From NCBI GenBank assembly GCA_938084745.1, contig CALKEZ010000033.1, positions 1 through 50,914 on the forward strand: 50,914 nucleotides of DNA, given 5' to 3'. A model generated the notes under the pieces. The model was given only the letters and a program-made list of their open reading frames with translations, searched no databases and was not told where the DNA came from. The position numbers and the translations under genes are program-made. This DNA is from an uncultured Gammaproteobacteria bacterium. Its GTDB lineage: Bacteria > Pseudomonadota > Gammaproteobacteria > Eutrophobiales > Eutrophobiaceae. Numbering within the stretch: the first letter of the stretch is position 1; each line of letters begins with the position of its first letter. Below are positions 18,110 through 27,580 of this stretch, piece after piece.

Positions 18110-19282
18110 ATGACCACAATTAATATTACTTTATTGAATCTTGGTTTCAGAATATTTTTTTTGGGAGCTGCTGTTTATTCAGTGGTAATAATGCTGTTAT
18201 GGACGAGTGTTTATACGTTGAATATCAGTCTGCCTATGTCGGGTATTTCCGTGTTTCAATGGCATGCCCATGAAATGATCTTCGGCTATGCCATGGCAGT
18301 TATAGCCGGGTTTTTATTAACAGCGGTTAAAAACTGGACAAACATACAAACAGTACAGGGTTTGCCTTTGGCGATAATCTTTTGTCTTTGGCTAATCGCC
18401 AGGCTACTCTTTTTGTTTGGCTCGTCGTTTATTAACATAGCCGCGTTTTTTGATCTCCTGTTTATCCTTTTAGTAATCGTTGCTGCAAGCCACCCTGTGA
18501 TTAAATCACGTAACTGGCGTCAGCTTGGGATTTTATCGAAGCTGGTATTACTCGCACTTGCTAACCTGGGTTTTTACCTGGGCCATGCAGGCTATTTGGA
18601 GCAGGGGCTTTATTGGGGAATCTATGGTGGTTTATATCTGATTATTGGATTAATTCTAACCTTGGGCAGTCGTGTTATTCCATTTTTTATCGAGCGTGGT
18701 GTTGGTTATACAGTGGCCCTATATAATCCGAAATGGATCACCTTGTCAGGTTTGATAGTCTTTCTTGTTTTCTTCATATCTGAATTATTTCTTCATAATG
18801 AAAATATAAGCGGTATTACTTCAGCCGCTTTATTTATTCTGTACTCTATACGACTCATAGGCTGGTATACGCCAGGGATTTGGAAAAAGTCATTGCTCTG
18901 GAGTCTCTATCTAGCAATGTTGTTCATTAATATTGGATTTTTGTTATTTGCTTTAAGTACATATATCGGCATATCAAAATTTCTGGCGTTACACGCCTTT
19001 GCCTATGGTGGTATCGGCGTCATTACCCTGGGGATGATGGCACGAGTCACAATCGGGCACACAGGCAGGGACATTAATAGCCCGCCAGCGACACTGAAAT
19101 TCATCTTCAGCAGCATTCTCACCGGTGCACTGCTTCGTGTGTTATTGCCGCTATTCGCCCCCGAGTATTATTCAACCTGGATAATATCGTCCCAGCTACT
19201 TTGGATAGTCGCTTTTTTACTCTTTATTGTCACTTATGCGCCACTCTTGATTAGACCCAGAATAGACGGTCAGCCCGGATGA
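18110..19282 (+). CDS. nnrS: NnrS-family haem/copper membrane protein
   Basis: The product has 390 residues and about twelve hydrophobic segments. The NnrS signature FQWHAHEMIFGYAMAVIAGFLLTAV is present early, and later come LTLGSRVIPFFIERG, HAFAYGGIGVITLGMMARVTIGHTGR and a hydrophobic C-terminus. NnrS binds haem and copper and protects against NO-derived metal-nitrosyl stress. It is usually found with nirK or nor. The start at 18110 (MTTINITLL) is preferred. 18101 (MNSMTT) in the same frame is possible but overlaps the SCO stop. It ends the nirK operon. Confidence 0.92.
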   Translation: MTTINITLLNLGFRIFFLGAAVYSVVIMLLWTSVYTLNISLPMSGISVFQWHAHEMIFGYAMAVIAGFLLTAVKNWTNIQTVQGLPLAIIFCLWLIARLLFLFGSSFINIAAFFDLLFILLVIVAASHPVIKSRNWRQLGILSKLVLLALANLGFYLGHAGYLEQGLYWGIYGGLYLIIGLILTLGSRVIPFFIERGVGYTVALYNPKWITLSGLIVFLVFFISELFLHNENISGITSAALFILYSIRLIGWYTPGIWKKSLLWSLYLAMLFINIGFLLFALSTYIGISKFLALHAFAYGGIGVITLGMMARVTIGHTGRDINSPPATLKFIFSSILTGALLRVLLPLFAPEYYSTWIISSQLLWIVAFLLFIVTYAPLLIRPRIDGQPG

Positions 19283-19344
19283 GCAACCGATGTGGCTACT
19301 CTGTTTTAGTCAGGCAATAGGTTAACCCGAAAATAATTATCTTC

Positions 19345-19358
19345 TTGATCTGGATCAA
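19345..19358 (+). promoter_or_regulatory. Fnr/Anr-type box of the porin-nap operon
   Basis: TTGAT-CTGG-ATCAA is a perfect Fnr site. The centre at 19351.5 predicts transcription from about 19393, with TATCCT at 19381-19386 as the -10. This gives a short leader before the ribosome binding site AAGGTGG (19394-19400) of the porin gene. The site rules out a protein start at the upstream in-frame codon 19345. Confidence 0.7.
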
Positions 19359-19404
19359 GAAGGCTTCTCTATGCATAACATATCCTTTAAAAAAAGGTGG
19401 GCTG

Positions 19405-20697
19405 ATGTTAATGAGAAAAATCTATTGTTATTTTTTCTTGTACTTCGTTGCACTATCTTCACACGCAACCACTGATGATAGTCTCTGGAATGCTGTCTTA
19501 AAAAATGGCAAACCGCATCTCGTCCTGCGTTATCGGTTTGAACATGTTGATGACAATGCCTTGCAGGGAAGTGGAACGACTCTGGATCAAGCCAATGCCT
19601 CAACCCTGAGGACATTATTCGGTTATGAGACGGGTAGCTTTCATGGTTTATCAGCAACACTGGATGTTGAGAATGTTCTGGATATTGGTAACGATGAGTT
19701 TAATGATGGTTCCAATGGCAAGACCCGCTATGCCACAGTTGTCGATCCCTCGGGCACCGAACTCGAACAAGGGTTTTTACAATTCACCGGTATTAAAGAT
19801 ACGGTTATTAAAGGTGGTCGTCAGTACATTACCTATCGTAGTGCACCATTACATCGTTATATCGGCACGATACTGTGGCGACAGAATTGGCAAAATTTCG
19901 ATGCAATTACATTGGTCAATAAATCATTGCCCGATACCACAATAAACTATGCTTATGCCTGGAATGTTAATCGTATCTTTGGTCATGATGCGCCAGAACC
20001 ACTCAGCCATTTTGAGAGTAACTCGCACTTTATTAACGTTAAATATAACGGACTAAGTAACGTTGATGTTGAAGGGTATTCCTATTTACTTGATTTCAAT
20101 AACGCGGCAGCTTTTTCAACACAAACCTATGGTTTACGACTGAGTGGTGGTTATCCGCTTCATGAGAAGTATACCGTGCTCTATGCGCTAGAGTATGCGA
20201 AGCAAAGTGACTACGCCGACAACACGGCGAATATCAATGCGGACTATTTTTTTGGTGAAGCAGGTATTAAGTTCAAACCCAATAATGACATTATAAACGC
20301 ACTCATTCTAAAATTTAATTTTGAATTATTGTCAGGTGATGGTGGCGCTGATCGTTTTGTCACAATACTCGGAACCAATCATGCCTTTCAGGGCTGGGCT
20401 GATCGATTTCTTATTACACCGGGGGATGGTATTGAAGATATCTACGGTAGTCTGATTGTTAAGATAAAGGGCGCAGATTTCGTTGCCGTTTACCATGACT
20501 TCTCATCAGACAACGACAGTTATGATTATGGTAGCGAAATCGATTTGCTGTTGAGTAAAGTATTCCAGCAGCGTTATACCCTGGGCGTGAAGTATTCCAA
20601 TTACGATGCGGATACCAATGCAATAAATTCGATCAGGAATGCCTTGCTCAGTGCAGATAAATCAATCTTCTGGGCGTTCGTCCAATTCAAGTATTAA
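19405..20697 (+). CDS. Outer-membrane beta-barrel porin (alginate-export-like), first gene of the nap operon
   Basis: The product has 430 residues. A signal peptide (MLMRKIYCYFFLYFVALSSHA) is followed by alternating strands rich in aromatic residues and Gly, with repeated motifs such as LVLRYRFEHVDD, TLFGYETGSFHGL and VKIKGADFVAVYHDF, ending in FVQFKY with a C-terminal aromatic as in outer-membrane barrels. The start at 19405 follows AAGGTGG; 19411 is the alternative. The gene ends five bases before napE, so porin and nap genes form one transcript behind a single Fnr site. A role in bringing nitrate or nitrite across the outer membrane is inference from this placement. Confidence 0.8.
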   Translation: MLMRKIYCYFFLYFVALSSHATTDDSLWNAVLKNGKPHLVLRYRFEHVDDNALQGSGTTLDQANASTLRTLFGYETGSFHGLSATLDVENVLDIGNDEFNDGSNGKTRYATVVDPSGTELEQGFLQFTGIKDTVIKGGRQYITYRSAPLHRYIGTILWRQNWQNFDAITLVNKSLPDTTINYAYAWNVNRIFGHDAPEPLSHFESNSHFINVKYNGLSNVDVEGYSYLLDFNNAAAFSTQTYGLRLSGGYPLHEKYTVLYALEYAKQSDYADNTANINADYFFGEAGIKFKPNNDIINALILKFNFELLSGDGGADRFVTILGTNHAFQGWADRFLITPGDGIEDIYGSLIVKIKGADFVAVYHDFSSDNDSYDYGSEIDLLLSKVFQQRYTLGVKYSNYDADTNAINSIRNALLSADKSIFWAFVQFKY

Positions 20698-20701
20698 GTC
20701 A

Positions 20702-20875
20702 ATGTCGGACTCAAAGCCAATGATTGATGACAAAAACATACAGATGAAAAAAGAACGATATGCCTTTCTGTTTTTAACAGCAGTAATAGCGCCGGTCATG
20801 GCAGTCGGAATCGTCGCCGGTTATGGCTTGTTAATCTGGCTATATCAACTGCTTACCGGACCACCCGTGGGATAA
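20702..20875 (+). CDS. napE: NapE, small inner-membrane subunit of the periplasmic nitrate reductase system
   Basis: The product has 57 residues with one transmembrane helix. It matches NapE in length and pattern (ERYAFLFLTAVIAPVMAVGIVAGYGLLIWLYQ and a final LLTGPPVG). The ATG at 20702 lies five bases after the porin stop; the longer frame starting at 20639 is inside the porin gene. NapE function is not well known and it is not essential for activity in studied species. It lies directly before napF. Confidence 0.85.
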   Translation: MSDSKPMIDDKNIQMKKERYAFLFLTAVIAPVMAVGIVAGYGLLIWLYQLLTGPPVG

Positions 20876-20882
20876 ATAGAAA

Positions 20883-21167
20883 ATGAGTGAATTTAATAAC
20901 CCTGCAGTGAGTCGACGTTCTTTTCTGACTGGTGACTGGTCTACGCAATCTGGGATCAGCAATGCCTGCTTGAACAATATGGGGGTTTACTGCCAATCCT
21001 GTAAAGACGCCTGTAGTGAGAACGCGATTAAATTCAGCCAAATTAAAGCAGGGCTGCAAATTCCAGCAATCATCACTGAATATTGTACGCATTGTCGGGA
21101 GTGTGTTGATGGCTGTCCTGTCGACGCGATTACAATCAGTCCGATAAAAGGTGACTTAAATGCATAA
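20883..21167 (+). CDS. napF: Short NapF-like ferredoxin
   Basis: The product has 94 residues, much shorter than the roughly 160 of E. coli NapF. The NapF start (SRRSFLTGDW) is kept, then CQSCKDAC and CTHCRECVDGCPVDAIT. These give ligands for one complete [4Fe-4S] cluster and part of a second, so one or two of the usual four-Cys sets are missing. NapF interacts with cytoplasmic NapA before export and is thought to help load its Fe-S centre. The gene overlaps napD by eight bases. The shortening looks like a stable natural variant since the frame is intact. Confidence 0.82.
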   Translation: MSEFNNPAVSRRSFLTGDWSTQSGISNACLNNMGVYCQSCKDACSENAIKFSQIKAGLQIPAIITEYCTHCRECVDGCPVDAITISPIKGDLNA

Positions 21168-21447
21168 CGATGTGCACATTGTGAGCGTAATTATTTATAC
21201 ACACTCTAACGCTATGGCCGAGATTAAAACTAAAGCCAATAACTTGCCCGAGGCTGAATGCCATTCCAATCAAGACAACACCAAGCTGGTTCTCGTTTTT
21301 GAAGCTGAATCAGAAACGGCATTATCGTCATGCCTGGACAGGATCAATAGCTGGCAGGGCGTGTTGTCGACACAACTGTGTTATCACCATTGTGAACCCA
21401 ATGACTCATTGCAAGAGGAAATTCAATATGCAATTAACGCGTCGTGA
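21160..21447 (+). CDS. napD: NapD, Tat-signal chaperone for NapA
   Basis: The product has 95 residues. NapD features include [58 protein letters not shown] and an acidic-polar end. NapD binds the twin-arginine leader of NapA in the cytoplasm and delays export until cofactors are in place. The gene overlaps napF at its start and napA at its end by 20 bases, so the three are translationally coupled. His and Cys near the end (CYHHCE) are a small oddity of this copy. Confidence 0.85.
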   Translation: MHNDVHIVSVIIYTHSNAMAEIKTKANNLPEAECHSNQDNTKLVLVFEAESETALSSCLDRINSWQGVLSTQLCYHHCEPNDSLQEEIQYAINAS

Positions 21448-23923
21448 TTTTATAAGAGCCAGCGCAGTTACCTCTGCTGCTGCAGCGGCAGGGATCGCTG
21501 CGCCCCTGTCTGCTACTAACCTGATTACGGATTCCGAATACACCAAGCTAAAGTGGTCGAAGGCAGCATGCCGTTTTTGCGGTACCGGTTGTAGCGTCAA
21601 TGTTGCCGTCAAGGATAACAAAGTGGTAGCCACACATGGCGATATTAAATCCGAAGTTAATCGTGGTTTGAATTGTGTAAAAGGTTATTTCCTGTCGAAA
21701 ATTATGTACGGCAAGGATCGGCTGACAACACCATTACTCCGCATGAAAAATGGCAAGTTTCATAAGGAAGGTGATTTTACTCCTGTCAGTTGGGAGCAGG
21801 CATTTGACATCATGGAAGAAAAATTCAAGAAAGCTCTAAAGGAAAAAGGTCCAACAGCTGTGGGCATGTTTGGTTCCGGTCAATGGACTGTTTGGGAAGG
21901 TTATGCCGCCTCAAAATTATATAAAGCTGGATTTCGTTCGAATAACATTGATCCCAATGCACGTCATTGCATGGCGTCTGCGGTTGGTGGTTTTATGCGG
22001 ACTTTCGGCATTGATGAACCGATGGGTTGTTATGATGACATAGAAAACGCTGATGCCTTTGTGCTGTGGGGCTCAAATATGGCAGAGATGCATCCTATCC
22101 TCTGGACACGGCTCACCGACCGTCGTCTAAGCGCACCGCATGTCAAAGTTGCCGTGTTATCGACATTTGAAAACCGTTGTTTTGAGTTAGCGGATATCCC
22201 CATAGTATTTACGCCACAAACAGATCTTGCGATTCTTAACTACATTGCCAATTACATCATAAAGAATGATCGTGTTAATAAATCGTTTGTTAGTAAACAT
22301 GTGAATTTTAAACTGGGTAATGATGATATTGGTTATGGTCTGCGTCCGGAACATCCATTAGAAAAAGCCGCAAAGAACGCGGATAAAGCGGGAGGTTCAA
22401 GCTCAATCAGCTTCGAAGAGTATGCGAAGTATGTTTCGAAATATGATGAAGATTATGTTGAAAAACTGTCTGGTGTGCCACGCGACAAGCTGCAAAAAAT
22501 GGCAGAGCTATATGCCGACCCAACGATTAAAGTCACCTCATTCTGGACCATGGGTTTTAATCAACATACCAGAGGTGTGTGGTGTAACAATCTTGTTTAT
22601 AACATTCATCTTTTAACTGGCAAGATCTCAACACCGGGTAACAGCCCCTTCTCACTCACCGGACAACCCTCGGCTTGCGGTACAGCACGTGAGGTAGGTA
22701 CATTTTCTCATCGCTTGCCGGCTGATCTGGTGGTAATGAAAAAAGAGCATCGCGATATAGCTGAAAACATCTGGAAGATCCCGCACGGCATTATTCCCGA
22801 GAAACCCGGTTACCATGCGGTATTACAAAATCGCATGTTGAAAGATGGCAAACTGAATGCCTATTGGGTGCAGGTTAATAACAATATGCAGGCAGGCCCG
22901 AATATTAATGAAGAAGGTTATCCCGGCTACCGTAACCCGGAAAACTTTATTGTCGTTTCCGATGCCTATCCAACCGTAACGGCAGAAGCCGCCGATTTAA
23001 TTTTGCCCACGGCGATGTGGGTAGAAAAAGAGGGGGCTTATGGTAATGCCGAACGTCGCACGCAATTTTGGCACCAACTGGTTGATGCACCCGGAGAATC
23101 AAAATCCGATGTATGGCAAGTAGTGGAATTTTCAAAACGTTTTAAAACAGAAGATGTTTGGCCAGCAGATATCCTTAACGCTAACCCTGAATATAAAGGC
23201 AGAACATTATATGACGTCTTATATAAAAACGGACAAGTTGACCAGTTTCCTTTATCGGATATCGAAAGAGGCTATGCCAACCATGAATCAGAAGACTTTG
23301 GTTTCTATTTGCAAAAAGGTCTGTTTGAAGAGTATGCGCGATTTGGTCGTGGTCATGGCCATGACCTGGCCGATTTCGATGTCTATCACAAAGAGCATGG
23401 TTTGCGTTGGCCTGTTGTTAATGGCAAGGAAACCCGTTGGCGTTTCAAAGAGGGCAGCGACCCTTATGTTAAAGCGGGTACCGATTATCAGTTCTATGGT
23501 CATAAAGATAACAAGGCCGTCATCTTCGCCTTGCCTTATGAACCCGCAGCTGAATCGCCTGATGATGAATATCCGTTCTGGTTATCAACCGGACGTGTGC
23601 TTGAACATTGGCATTCCGGTTCCATGACACAACGCGTCCCGGAACTCTATAAAGCATTTCCTGATGCCGTGGCCTTCATGCACCCCGATGACGCAACCGA
23701 TCTCGGTGTACGCCGTGGTAGTGAAATTATCGTCCAATCAAGGCGCGGCAAAATACGCACACGGGTGGAAACGCGCGGTCGCAATAAACCACCCCGTGGT
23801 TTGATTTTTGTGCCCTGGTTTGATGCGAGTGAACTGATTAATAAAGTTACACTGGATGCGACTGACCCAATTTCAAAACAGACCGACTTCAAAAAGTGTG
23901 CAGTAAAAATCATGGCTGTATGA
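21428..23923 (+). CDS. napA: NapA, catalytic molybdenum subunit of periplasmic nitrate reductase
   Basis: The product has 831 residues from the ATG at 21428, close to the normal 828-831. The Tat leader has [10 protein letters not shown]. The [4Fe-4S] ligands are in CRFCGTGC (Cys48, 51, 55) and the later GLNCVKGY. The Mo ligand is Cys181 in ARHCMASA. The bis-MGD binding parts ([30 protein letters not shown]) are intact. NapA reduces nitrate to nitrite in the periplasm with electrons from NapB and NapC. The longer frame from 21299 lies within napD and would hide the Tat leader, so it is rejected. Confidence 0.97.
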   Translation: MQLTRRDFIRASAVTSAAAAAGIAAPLSATNLITDSEYTKLKWSKAACRFCGTGCSVNVAVKDNKVVATHGDIKSEVNRGLNCVKGYFLSKIMYGKDRLTTPLLRMKNGKFHKEGDFTPVSWEQAFDIMEEKFKKALKEKGPTAVGMFGSGQWTVWEGYAASKLYKAGFRSNNIDPNARHCMASAVGGFMRTFGIDEPMGCYDDIENADAFVLWGSNMAEMHPILWTRLTDRRLSAPHVKVAVLSTFENRCFELADIPIVFTPQTDLAILNYIANYIIKNDRVNKSFVSKHVNFKLGNDDIGYGLRPEHPLEKAAKNADKAGGSSSISFEEYAKYVSKYDEDYVEKLSGVPRDKLQKMAELYADPTIKVTSFWTMGFNQHTRGVWCNNLVYNIHLLTGKISTPGNSPFSLTGQPSACGTAREVGTFSHRLPADLVVMKKEHRDIAENIWKIPHGIIPEKPGYHAVLQNRMLKDGKLNAYWVQVNNNMQAGPNINEEGYPGYRNPENFIVVSDAYPTVTAEAADLILPTAMWVEKEGAYGNAERRTQFWHQLVDAPGESKSDVWQVVEFSKRFKTEDVWPADILNANPEYKGRTLYDVLYKNGQVDQFPLSDIERGYANHESEDFGFYLQKGLFEEYARFGRGHGHDLADFDVYHKEHGLRWPVVNGKETRWRFKEGSDPYVKAGTDYQFYGHKDNKAVIFALPYEPAAESPDDEYPFWLSTGRVLEHWHSGSMTQRVPELYKAFPDAVAFMHPDDATDLGVRRGSEIIVQSRRGKIRTRVETRGRNKPPRGLIFVPWFDASELINKVTLDATDPISKQTDFKKCAVKIMAV

Positions 23924-23933
23924 GAGGTTTAAG

Positions 23934-24377
23934 ATGAAACCATTTATTTTGATACTGTTATTAATGCCATTCATTGTTCTGGCAGAACAAAATATCGCAA
24001 CTTTGCGATCCGCAGAGATAGCCGCTGAGCCGGATGCTCCGCGTATGGGTAATGAAGAAAATAACGATCTTAGAAGAAAACGCAACTACCCCATGCAACC
24101 TCCGACAATACCGCACAAGATCGCGGGCTACCGTATCGATTTAAATAGTAATAAATGTCTGTCCTGCCATAGCAGAAGGCAGGTCGTAGATTCACAGGCG
24201 CCTATGGTCAGTGTCACGCATTACATGGATCGCGATGGTAATTTTCTGGCCGAGGTATCGCCACGTCGCTACTTCTGTAATCAATGTCATGTGCCGCAGA
24301 CAGATGTTAAACCGCTGGTAGAAAATACCTTTCAGGATATTGATACAATTTTAGATAACCAGAAGATAAAGCAATAA
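23934..24377 (+). CDS. napB: NapB, dihaem cytochrome c subunit
   Basis: The product has 147 residues with a signal peptide (PFILILLLMPFIVLA). Two haem-binding motifs are visible, CLSCH and CNQCH, each followed by family features (VSVTHYMDRDGNFL, PRRYFCNQCHVPQ). NapB passes electrons from NapC to NapA in the periplasm. It starts ten bases after napA and ends three bases before napC. Length and motifs are normal. Confidence 0.95.
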   Translation: MKPFILILLLMPFIVLAEQNIATLRSAEIAAEPDAPRMGNEENNDLRRKRNYPMQPPTIPHKIAGYRIDLNSNKCLSCHSRRQVVDSQAPMVSVTHYMDRDGNFLAEVSPRRYFCNQCHVPQTDVKPLVENTFQDIDTILDNQKIKQ

Positions 24378-24380
24378 ATC

Positions 24381-24971
24381 ATGTTCGATAAAATCAAAGA
24401 CGTTTGGCATACCATAAGCCATCCTAGTCGTTATTACAGTCTTGGCATTCTGATAGTTGCAGGCTTTGTCGCCGGGATTATTTTTTGGGGTGGTTTCAAT
24501 ACGGTACTTGAAGCAACTAATACAGAAACGTTTTGTATCAGCTGTCATGAAATGCATAACAATGTGTATCAGGAATTGAAATCCACTATTCACTACACCA
24601 ACCGATCCGGCGTTCGTGCCACCTGTCCTGATTGTCATGTTCCACACGACTGGACAGACAAGATCGCCAGGAAGATGCAGGCATCGAAAGAAGTCTGGGG
24701 GAAAATATTCAAAACGATAGACACACGCGAAAAGTTTCTTGCCAAGCGTAAGGAACTGGCCCAACACGAATGGGACAGATTAAAAGCCAACGATTCACTT
24801 GAGTGTCGTAATTGCCATGATTTTCAATATATGGATTTCACGCGGCAGGGCAAACGTGCCGAACAGGCCCATGCCAGCGGTCTTGCCAGTGGCGAAAAGA
24901 CCTGTATCGATTGTCATAAGGGCATTGCCCATCAATTACCGGACATGACGGGCGTCGAGGGTTGGCATTGA
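24381..24971 (+). CDS. napC: NapC, membrane-anchored tetrahaem quinol dehydrogenase
   Basis: The product has 196 residues with one N-terminal membrane helix ([19 protein letters not shown]) and four haem motifs: [26 protein letters not shown] and [10 protein letters not shown]. The protein belongs to the NapC/NirT family that oxidises quinol and reduces NapB. It closes the operon napEFDABC. NapG and NapH, the alternative quinol route, are not present, so electrons must enter through NapC. Confidence 0.95.
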   Translation: MFDKIKDVWHTISHPSRYYSLGILIVAGFVAGIIFWGGFNTVLEATNTETFCISCHEMHNNVYQELKSTIHYTNRSGVRATCPDCHVPHDWTDKIARKMQASKEVWGKIFKTIDTREKFLAKRKELAQHEWDRLKANDSLECRNCHDFQYMDFTRQGKRAEQAHASGLASGEKTCIDCHKGIAHQLPDMTGVEGWH

Positions 24972-24986
24972 TAAAAAAGAAATCGG

Positions 24987-25014
24987 TTGCGCGATTCGCT
25001 CAAATCATTATGCT
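24987..25014 (+). promoter_or_regulatory. Probable sigma-70 promoter of the tRNA-Arg gene
   Basis: TTGCGC at 24987-24992 and TATGCT at 25009-25014 are spaced by 16 bases, with the tRNA starting at 25039. The fit to the consensus is moderate. Confidence 0.4.
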
Positions 25015-25038
25015 AATACTTTCCTACAGAAATCCTTA

Positions 25039-25115
25039 GCGCTCGTAGCTCAACTGGATAGAGTATCGGGCTTCGAACCCGAGGGTTGGGGGTTCGAGTC
25101 CCTCCGAGCGCGCCA
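25039..25115 (+). tRNA. tRNA-Arg (anticodon TCG)
   Basis: The 77 bases fold into a full cloverleaf. The acceptor stem is GCGCTCG with CGAGCGC, the D arm begins GCTC, the anticodon stem is TCGGG with CCCGA around the loop CTTCGAA, then a five-base variable loop and a T arm with TTCGAGT. The anticodon TCG reads CGA arginine codons. G73 and an encoded CCA end are present. The 3' end is imperfectly repeated at 27549-27573, as seen when tRNA genes act as attachment sites. Confidence 0.95.
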
Positions 25116-25139
25116 TATTGTATCCAATTTCTACAATTA

Positions 25140-25573
25140 TTATCCCGGCCAAATAAACTCTACGCGTATACCACTCGGCTCATAACATATGAAATGTTTT
25201 GCCGGCCCCGTTCTAAGTAGTTCTGGTGCAAATTCAATTTTTATATTACGAGCTGATAGTTTTTTGTAGAGCATATCCAGTGTCTCCTCACTATTCACGC
25301 TGAGGGCCAAATGATGAAGACCGACATTTGATTTTCTATTAAAGGAATTGCCGGCTGATCTTTTACTGCCCAAAGAGTAAGCATTATTTTTCCATCACTA
25401 AGAAAAATCGCCGGGTATTCATCATTCCTTGGAACTTCGTTCCAGCCAAGTAATGATGTGAAGAACTCCGCGTTGGCCTCGAGATGAGATACGGTTAGAC
25501 CGATATGATGAGAGCCATTTGTAATGGGTTCACTCATGACATTTTTATGTGGTTTATGTTGTGACTTAATCAT
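25140..25573 (-). pseudogene. VOC-superfamily (glyoxalase/bleomycin-resistance-like) gene broken by a frameshift
   Basis: Two overlapping minus frames together make one VOC protein. The first (25573 down to about 25345) gives HHIGLTVSHLEANAEFFTSLLGW, AIFLSDGKIMLTLWAVKD. The second (to 25140) continues FNRKSNVGLHHLALSVNSEE and ends YEPSGIRVEFIWPG. The join near 25344, in ATTCCTTTAATAG, needs one missing base. Metal-ligand positions (HHIGL, LHHLAL and the late Glu) would be present if the frame were repaired. It may be a real pseudogene or a sequencing error in a short homopolymer. Substrate is unknown. Confidence 0.75.
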
Positions 25574-25860
25574 ACTAACAACCTGGTTCTGTTAAATCCG
25601 GCGTAGATGTTGTGGCTGGAAAATTATCACCAGGCAAATAAATTATATTAAAAAATTGTATTAAAGTATCATGTTGTCGGGAAAACAAGCTTCTAGATGA
25701 TTTCAAAGAATACTAAAGTGTTTGTAACCAATGCCCGGAATGTAAATGCTTAAGATAGATTAAACCTGACTAATCACTCCAAAGCGACACGCTAATGGCG
25801 CGCTGTGGAGTTGAATCGTTAGCTAATATAATAATGCACTGATTATTTGGCCGGAAAATC

Positions 25861-27489
25861 ATGGACACACAATTTATATCCATTCATTACAGTGATCCTC
25901 TCTGGATAGGCATTGCGTTCCTGTTTGGTTTGGTAATAAGAGTGGTGGGACTGCCGCCGATGATCGGTTTCCTCATGGCGGGTTTCATGCTGAATGCACT
26001 TGGCGTTGAAGGTGGTGAGTTCCTTGAGGCGATGGCCGATCTGGGCATCACGCTCTTGTTATTTTCCATTGGGCTCAAACTCAAGTTAAAGTCACTGGCG
26101 AGGCCTGAGGTGTGGGGCGTGGCGAATCTACACATGATGATGGTAACTTTAACGATTGCCGCGGTGGTGTTGTTACTCTCTTATACCAGTCTGCCGCTAC
26201 TGTCAGATCTCGATATTTATTCCGCTTTGTTGATCGGATTTGCCATGTCATTTTCCAGCACCGTGTTCGCGGTGAAAATACTCGATGAACTTGGTGCTTC
26301 AGGCGCTAGACATGGCACGACAGCGATCGGCGTATTAGTTGTACAGGATATCGCGGCGGTATTGTTTATCGCCGTCTCAATAGGCAAATTACCATCCCCT
26401 TGGGCGCTGGCGTTACTCACGCTTATACCCTTAAGGCACCTGTTGTACTGGATGCTCAAGAAGGTAGGGCACGGCGAATTGCTGATCTTGTTTGGCATTA
26501 CGCTAGCGCTGGTCGGTGCGGATGTCTTTGAGTTGGTACAAATAAAGAGAGATGTCGGGGCGCTTGTTTTTGGCATGCTGCTTTCCAACCATCCCAAGGC
26601 AGACGAACTGGCGAAAGCCCTGCTCGGATTCAAGGAGTTGTTCCTGGTCGGTTTCTTTCTCAGCGTGGGCATGACCGCTGCACCGGGCTGGACCGAAGTG
26701 CTGGTCGCATTGTTGTTCATCCTGTTCCTGCCAATCAAGGTCGGGATGTTTTATTGTTTGTTCAACCTGTTTTACCTGAGAGCGAGTACCTCATGGCGTA
26801 CGGCGCTTAACCTGGCAAATTACAGTGAATTCGGTTTAATCGTTGGTGCTTTAGCAACCTCGATGGGCTGGTTGCCGAAAGAATGGTTGGCTGTATTTGC
26901 CGTTGTGATTACGATCTCGTTTATCCTTTCAGCGTCATTAATAAATATCCGAGACAATTTGTATCAGGCGTGGCGACATAGACTGGAACGATTCGAGCGG
27001 CCAAAGCGCTTACACGGTGAGGAGGATCTGGACCTGGCTCATGTCAAGGTGGTGGTATTTGGTATGGGTCGGATGGGCACGGCAGCTTATAATGCGATGG
27101 AAGCGGATTACCCTGACCAGCTGGTTGGCGTGGAACTCGAAGAGGAGATGGCAGATGAGCACATTGCAGCGGGCAGGCACGTGGTTTCTGGTGATGCCAC
27201 CAATCCGGATTTCTGGACCCGCGCGCCCCAGTTGATTGGCGGACTGGATTGGGTCTTGCTGACGATGACGTCCCACCAAGCCAATATGAGTGCTGCATTA
27301 CGGCTTAAAGAAATGGGCTTTGGTGGCCGTATCGCCGCAGTGACGAAATACCCCGATGAGGAAGTTGCCTTGAAGGAAATTGGCGTCGAACATACTTTCA
27401 ATATCTACTCGGAAGCCGGCCTGGGTTTTGCCAATGAGATACATGGCTTCCTGGGACAAAACACAAAAGCAGCGGATGTAAGCGGTTAA
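25861..27489 (+). CDS. CPA2-family cation:proton antiporter with a C-terminal nucleotide-binding (TrkA-N/RCK) domain
   Basis: The product has 542 residues. About twelve membrane segments cover residues 10-370 with Kef-type motifs (GLVIRVVGLPPMIGFLMAGF, SMSFSSTVFAVKIL, VVQDIAAVLFIAVS). A Rossmann domain follows with VKVVVFGMGRMGTAAYNAME and a GDATNPDFW segment. Such proteins exchange K+ or Na+ for protons and are gated by nucleotides or thiols. This gene looks richer in G+C than its neighbours. It lies between the tRNA-Arg gene and a degenerate copy of the tRNA end, which suggests arrival by integration. The ion and gating ligand cannot be read. Confidence 0.9.
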   Translation: MDTQFISIHYSDPLWIGIAFLFGLVIRVVGLPPMIGFLMAGFMLNALGVEGGEFLEAMADLGITLLLFSIGLKLKLKSLARPEVWGVANLHMMMVTLTIAAVVLLLSYTSLPLLSDLDIYSALLIGFAMSFSSTVFAVKILDELGASGARHGTTAIGVLVVQDIAAVLFIAVSIGKLPSPWALALLTLIPLRHLLYWMLKKVGHGELLILFGITLALVGADVFELVQIKRDVGALVFGMLLSNHPKADELAKALLGFKELFLVGFFLSVGMTAAPGWTEVLVALLFILFLPIKVGMFYCLFNLFYLRASTSWRTALNLANYSEFGLIVGALATSMGWLPKEWLAVFAVVITISFILSASLINIRDNLYQAWRHRLERFERPKRLHGEEDLDLAHVKVVVFGMGRMGTAAYNAMEADYPDQLVGVELEEEMADEHIAAGRHVVSGDATNPDFWTRAPQLIGGLDWVLLTMTSHQANMSAALRLKEMGFGGRIAAVTKYPDEEVALKEIGVEHTFNIYSEAGLGFANEIHGFLGQNTKAADVSG

Positions 27490-27548
27490 CAAGGCACTAA
27501 AGTCAAAGCAACAATTGCAATTCGTTTTTAACTCAGCTGGGTTTGGTC

Positions 27549-27573
27549 GTTCGCGACCCGTCGAGCGCGCCAT
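27549..27573. repeat. Imperfect direct copy of the tRNA-Arg 3' end (possible attachment-site remnant)
   Basis: These 25 bases match 25092-25116 (T loop to CCA plus one base) at 21 positions, with the last twelve, CGAGCGCGCCAT, identical and in the same orientation. The repeat flanks the VOC pseudogene and the antiporter. The bases GGTCG-TTCG-CGACC at its start form a hairpin, which the tRNA copy does not have. No integrase lies between the repeats. Confidence 0.55.
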
Positions 27574-27580
27574 TTATCAG

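Noticed and set aside
21299..21427. A longer NapA start inside napD
   Set aside because: It would place 43 residues before the twin-arginine leader. The ATG at 21428 gives a normal leader and length.
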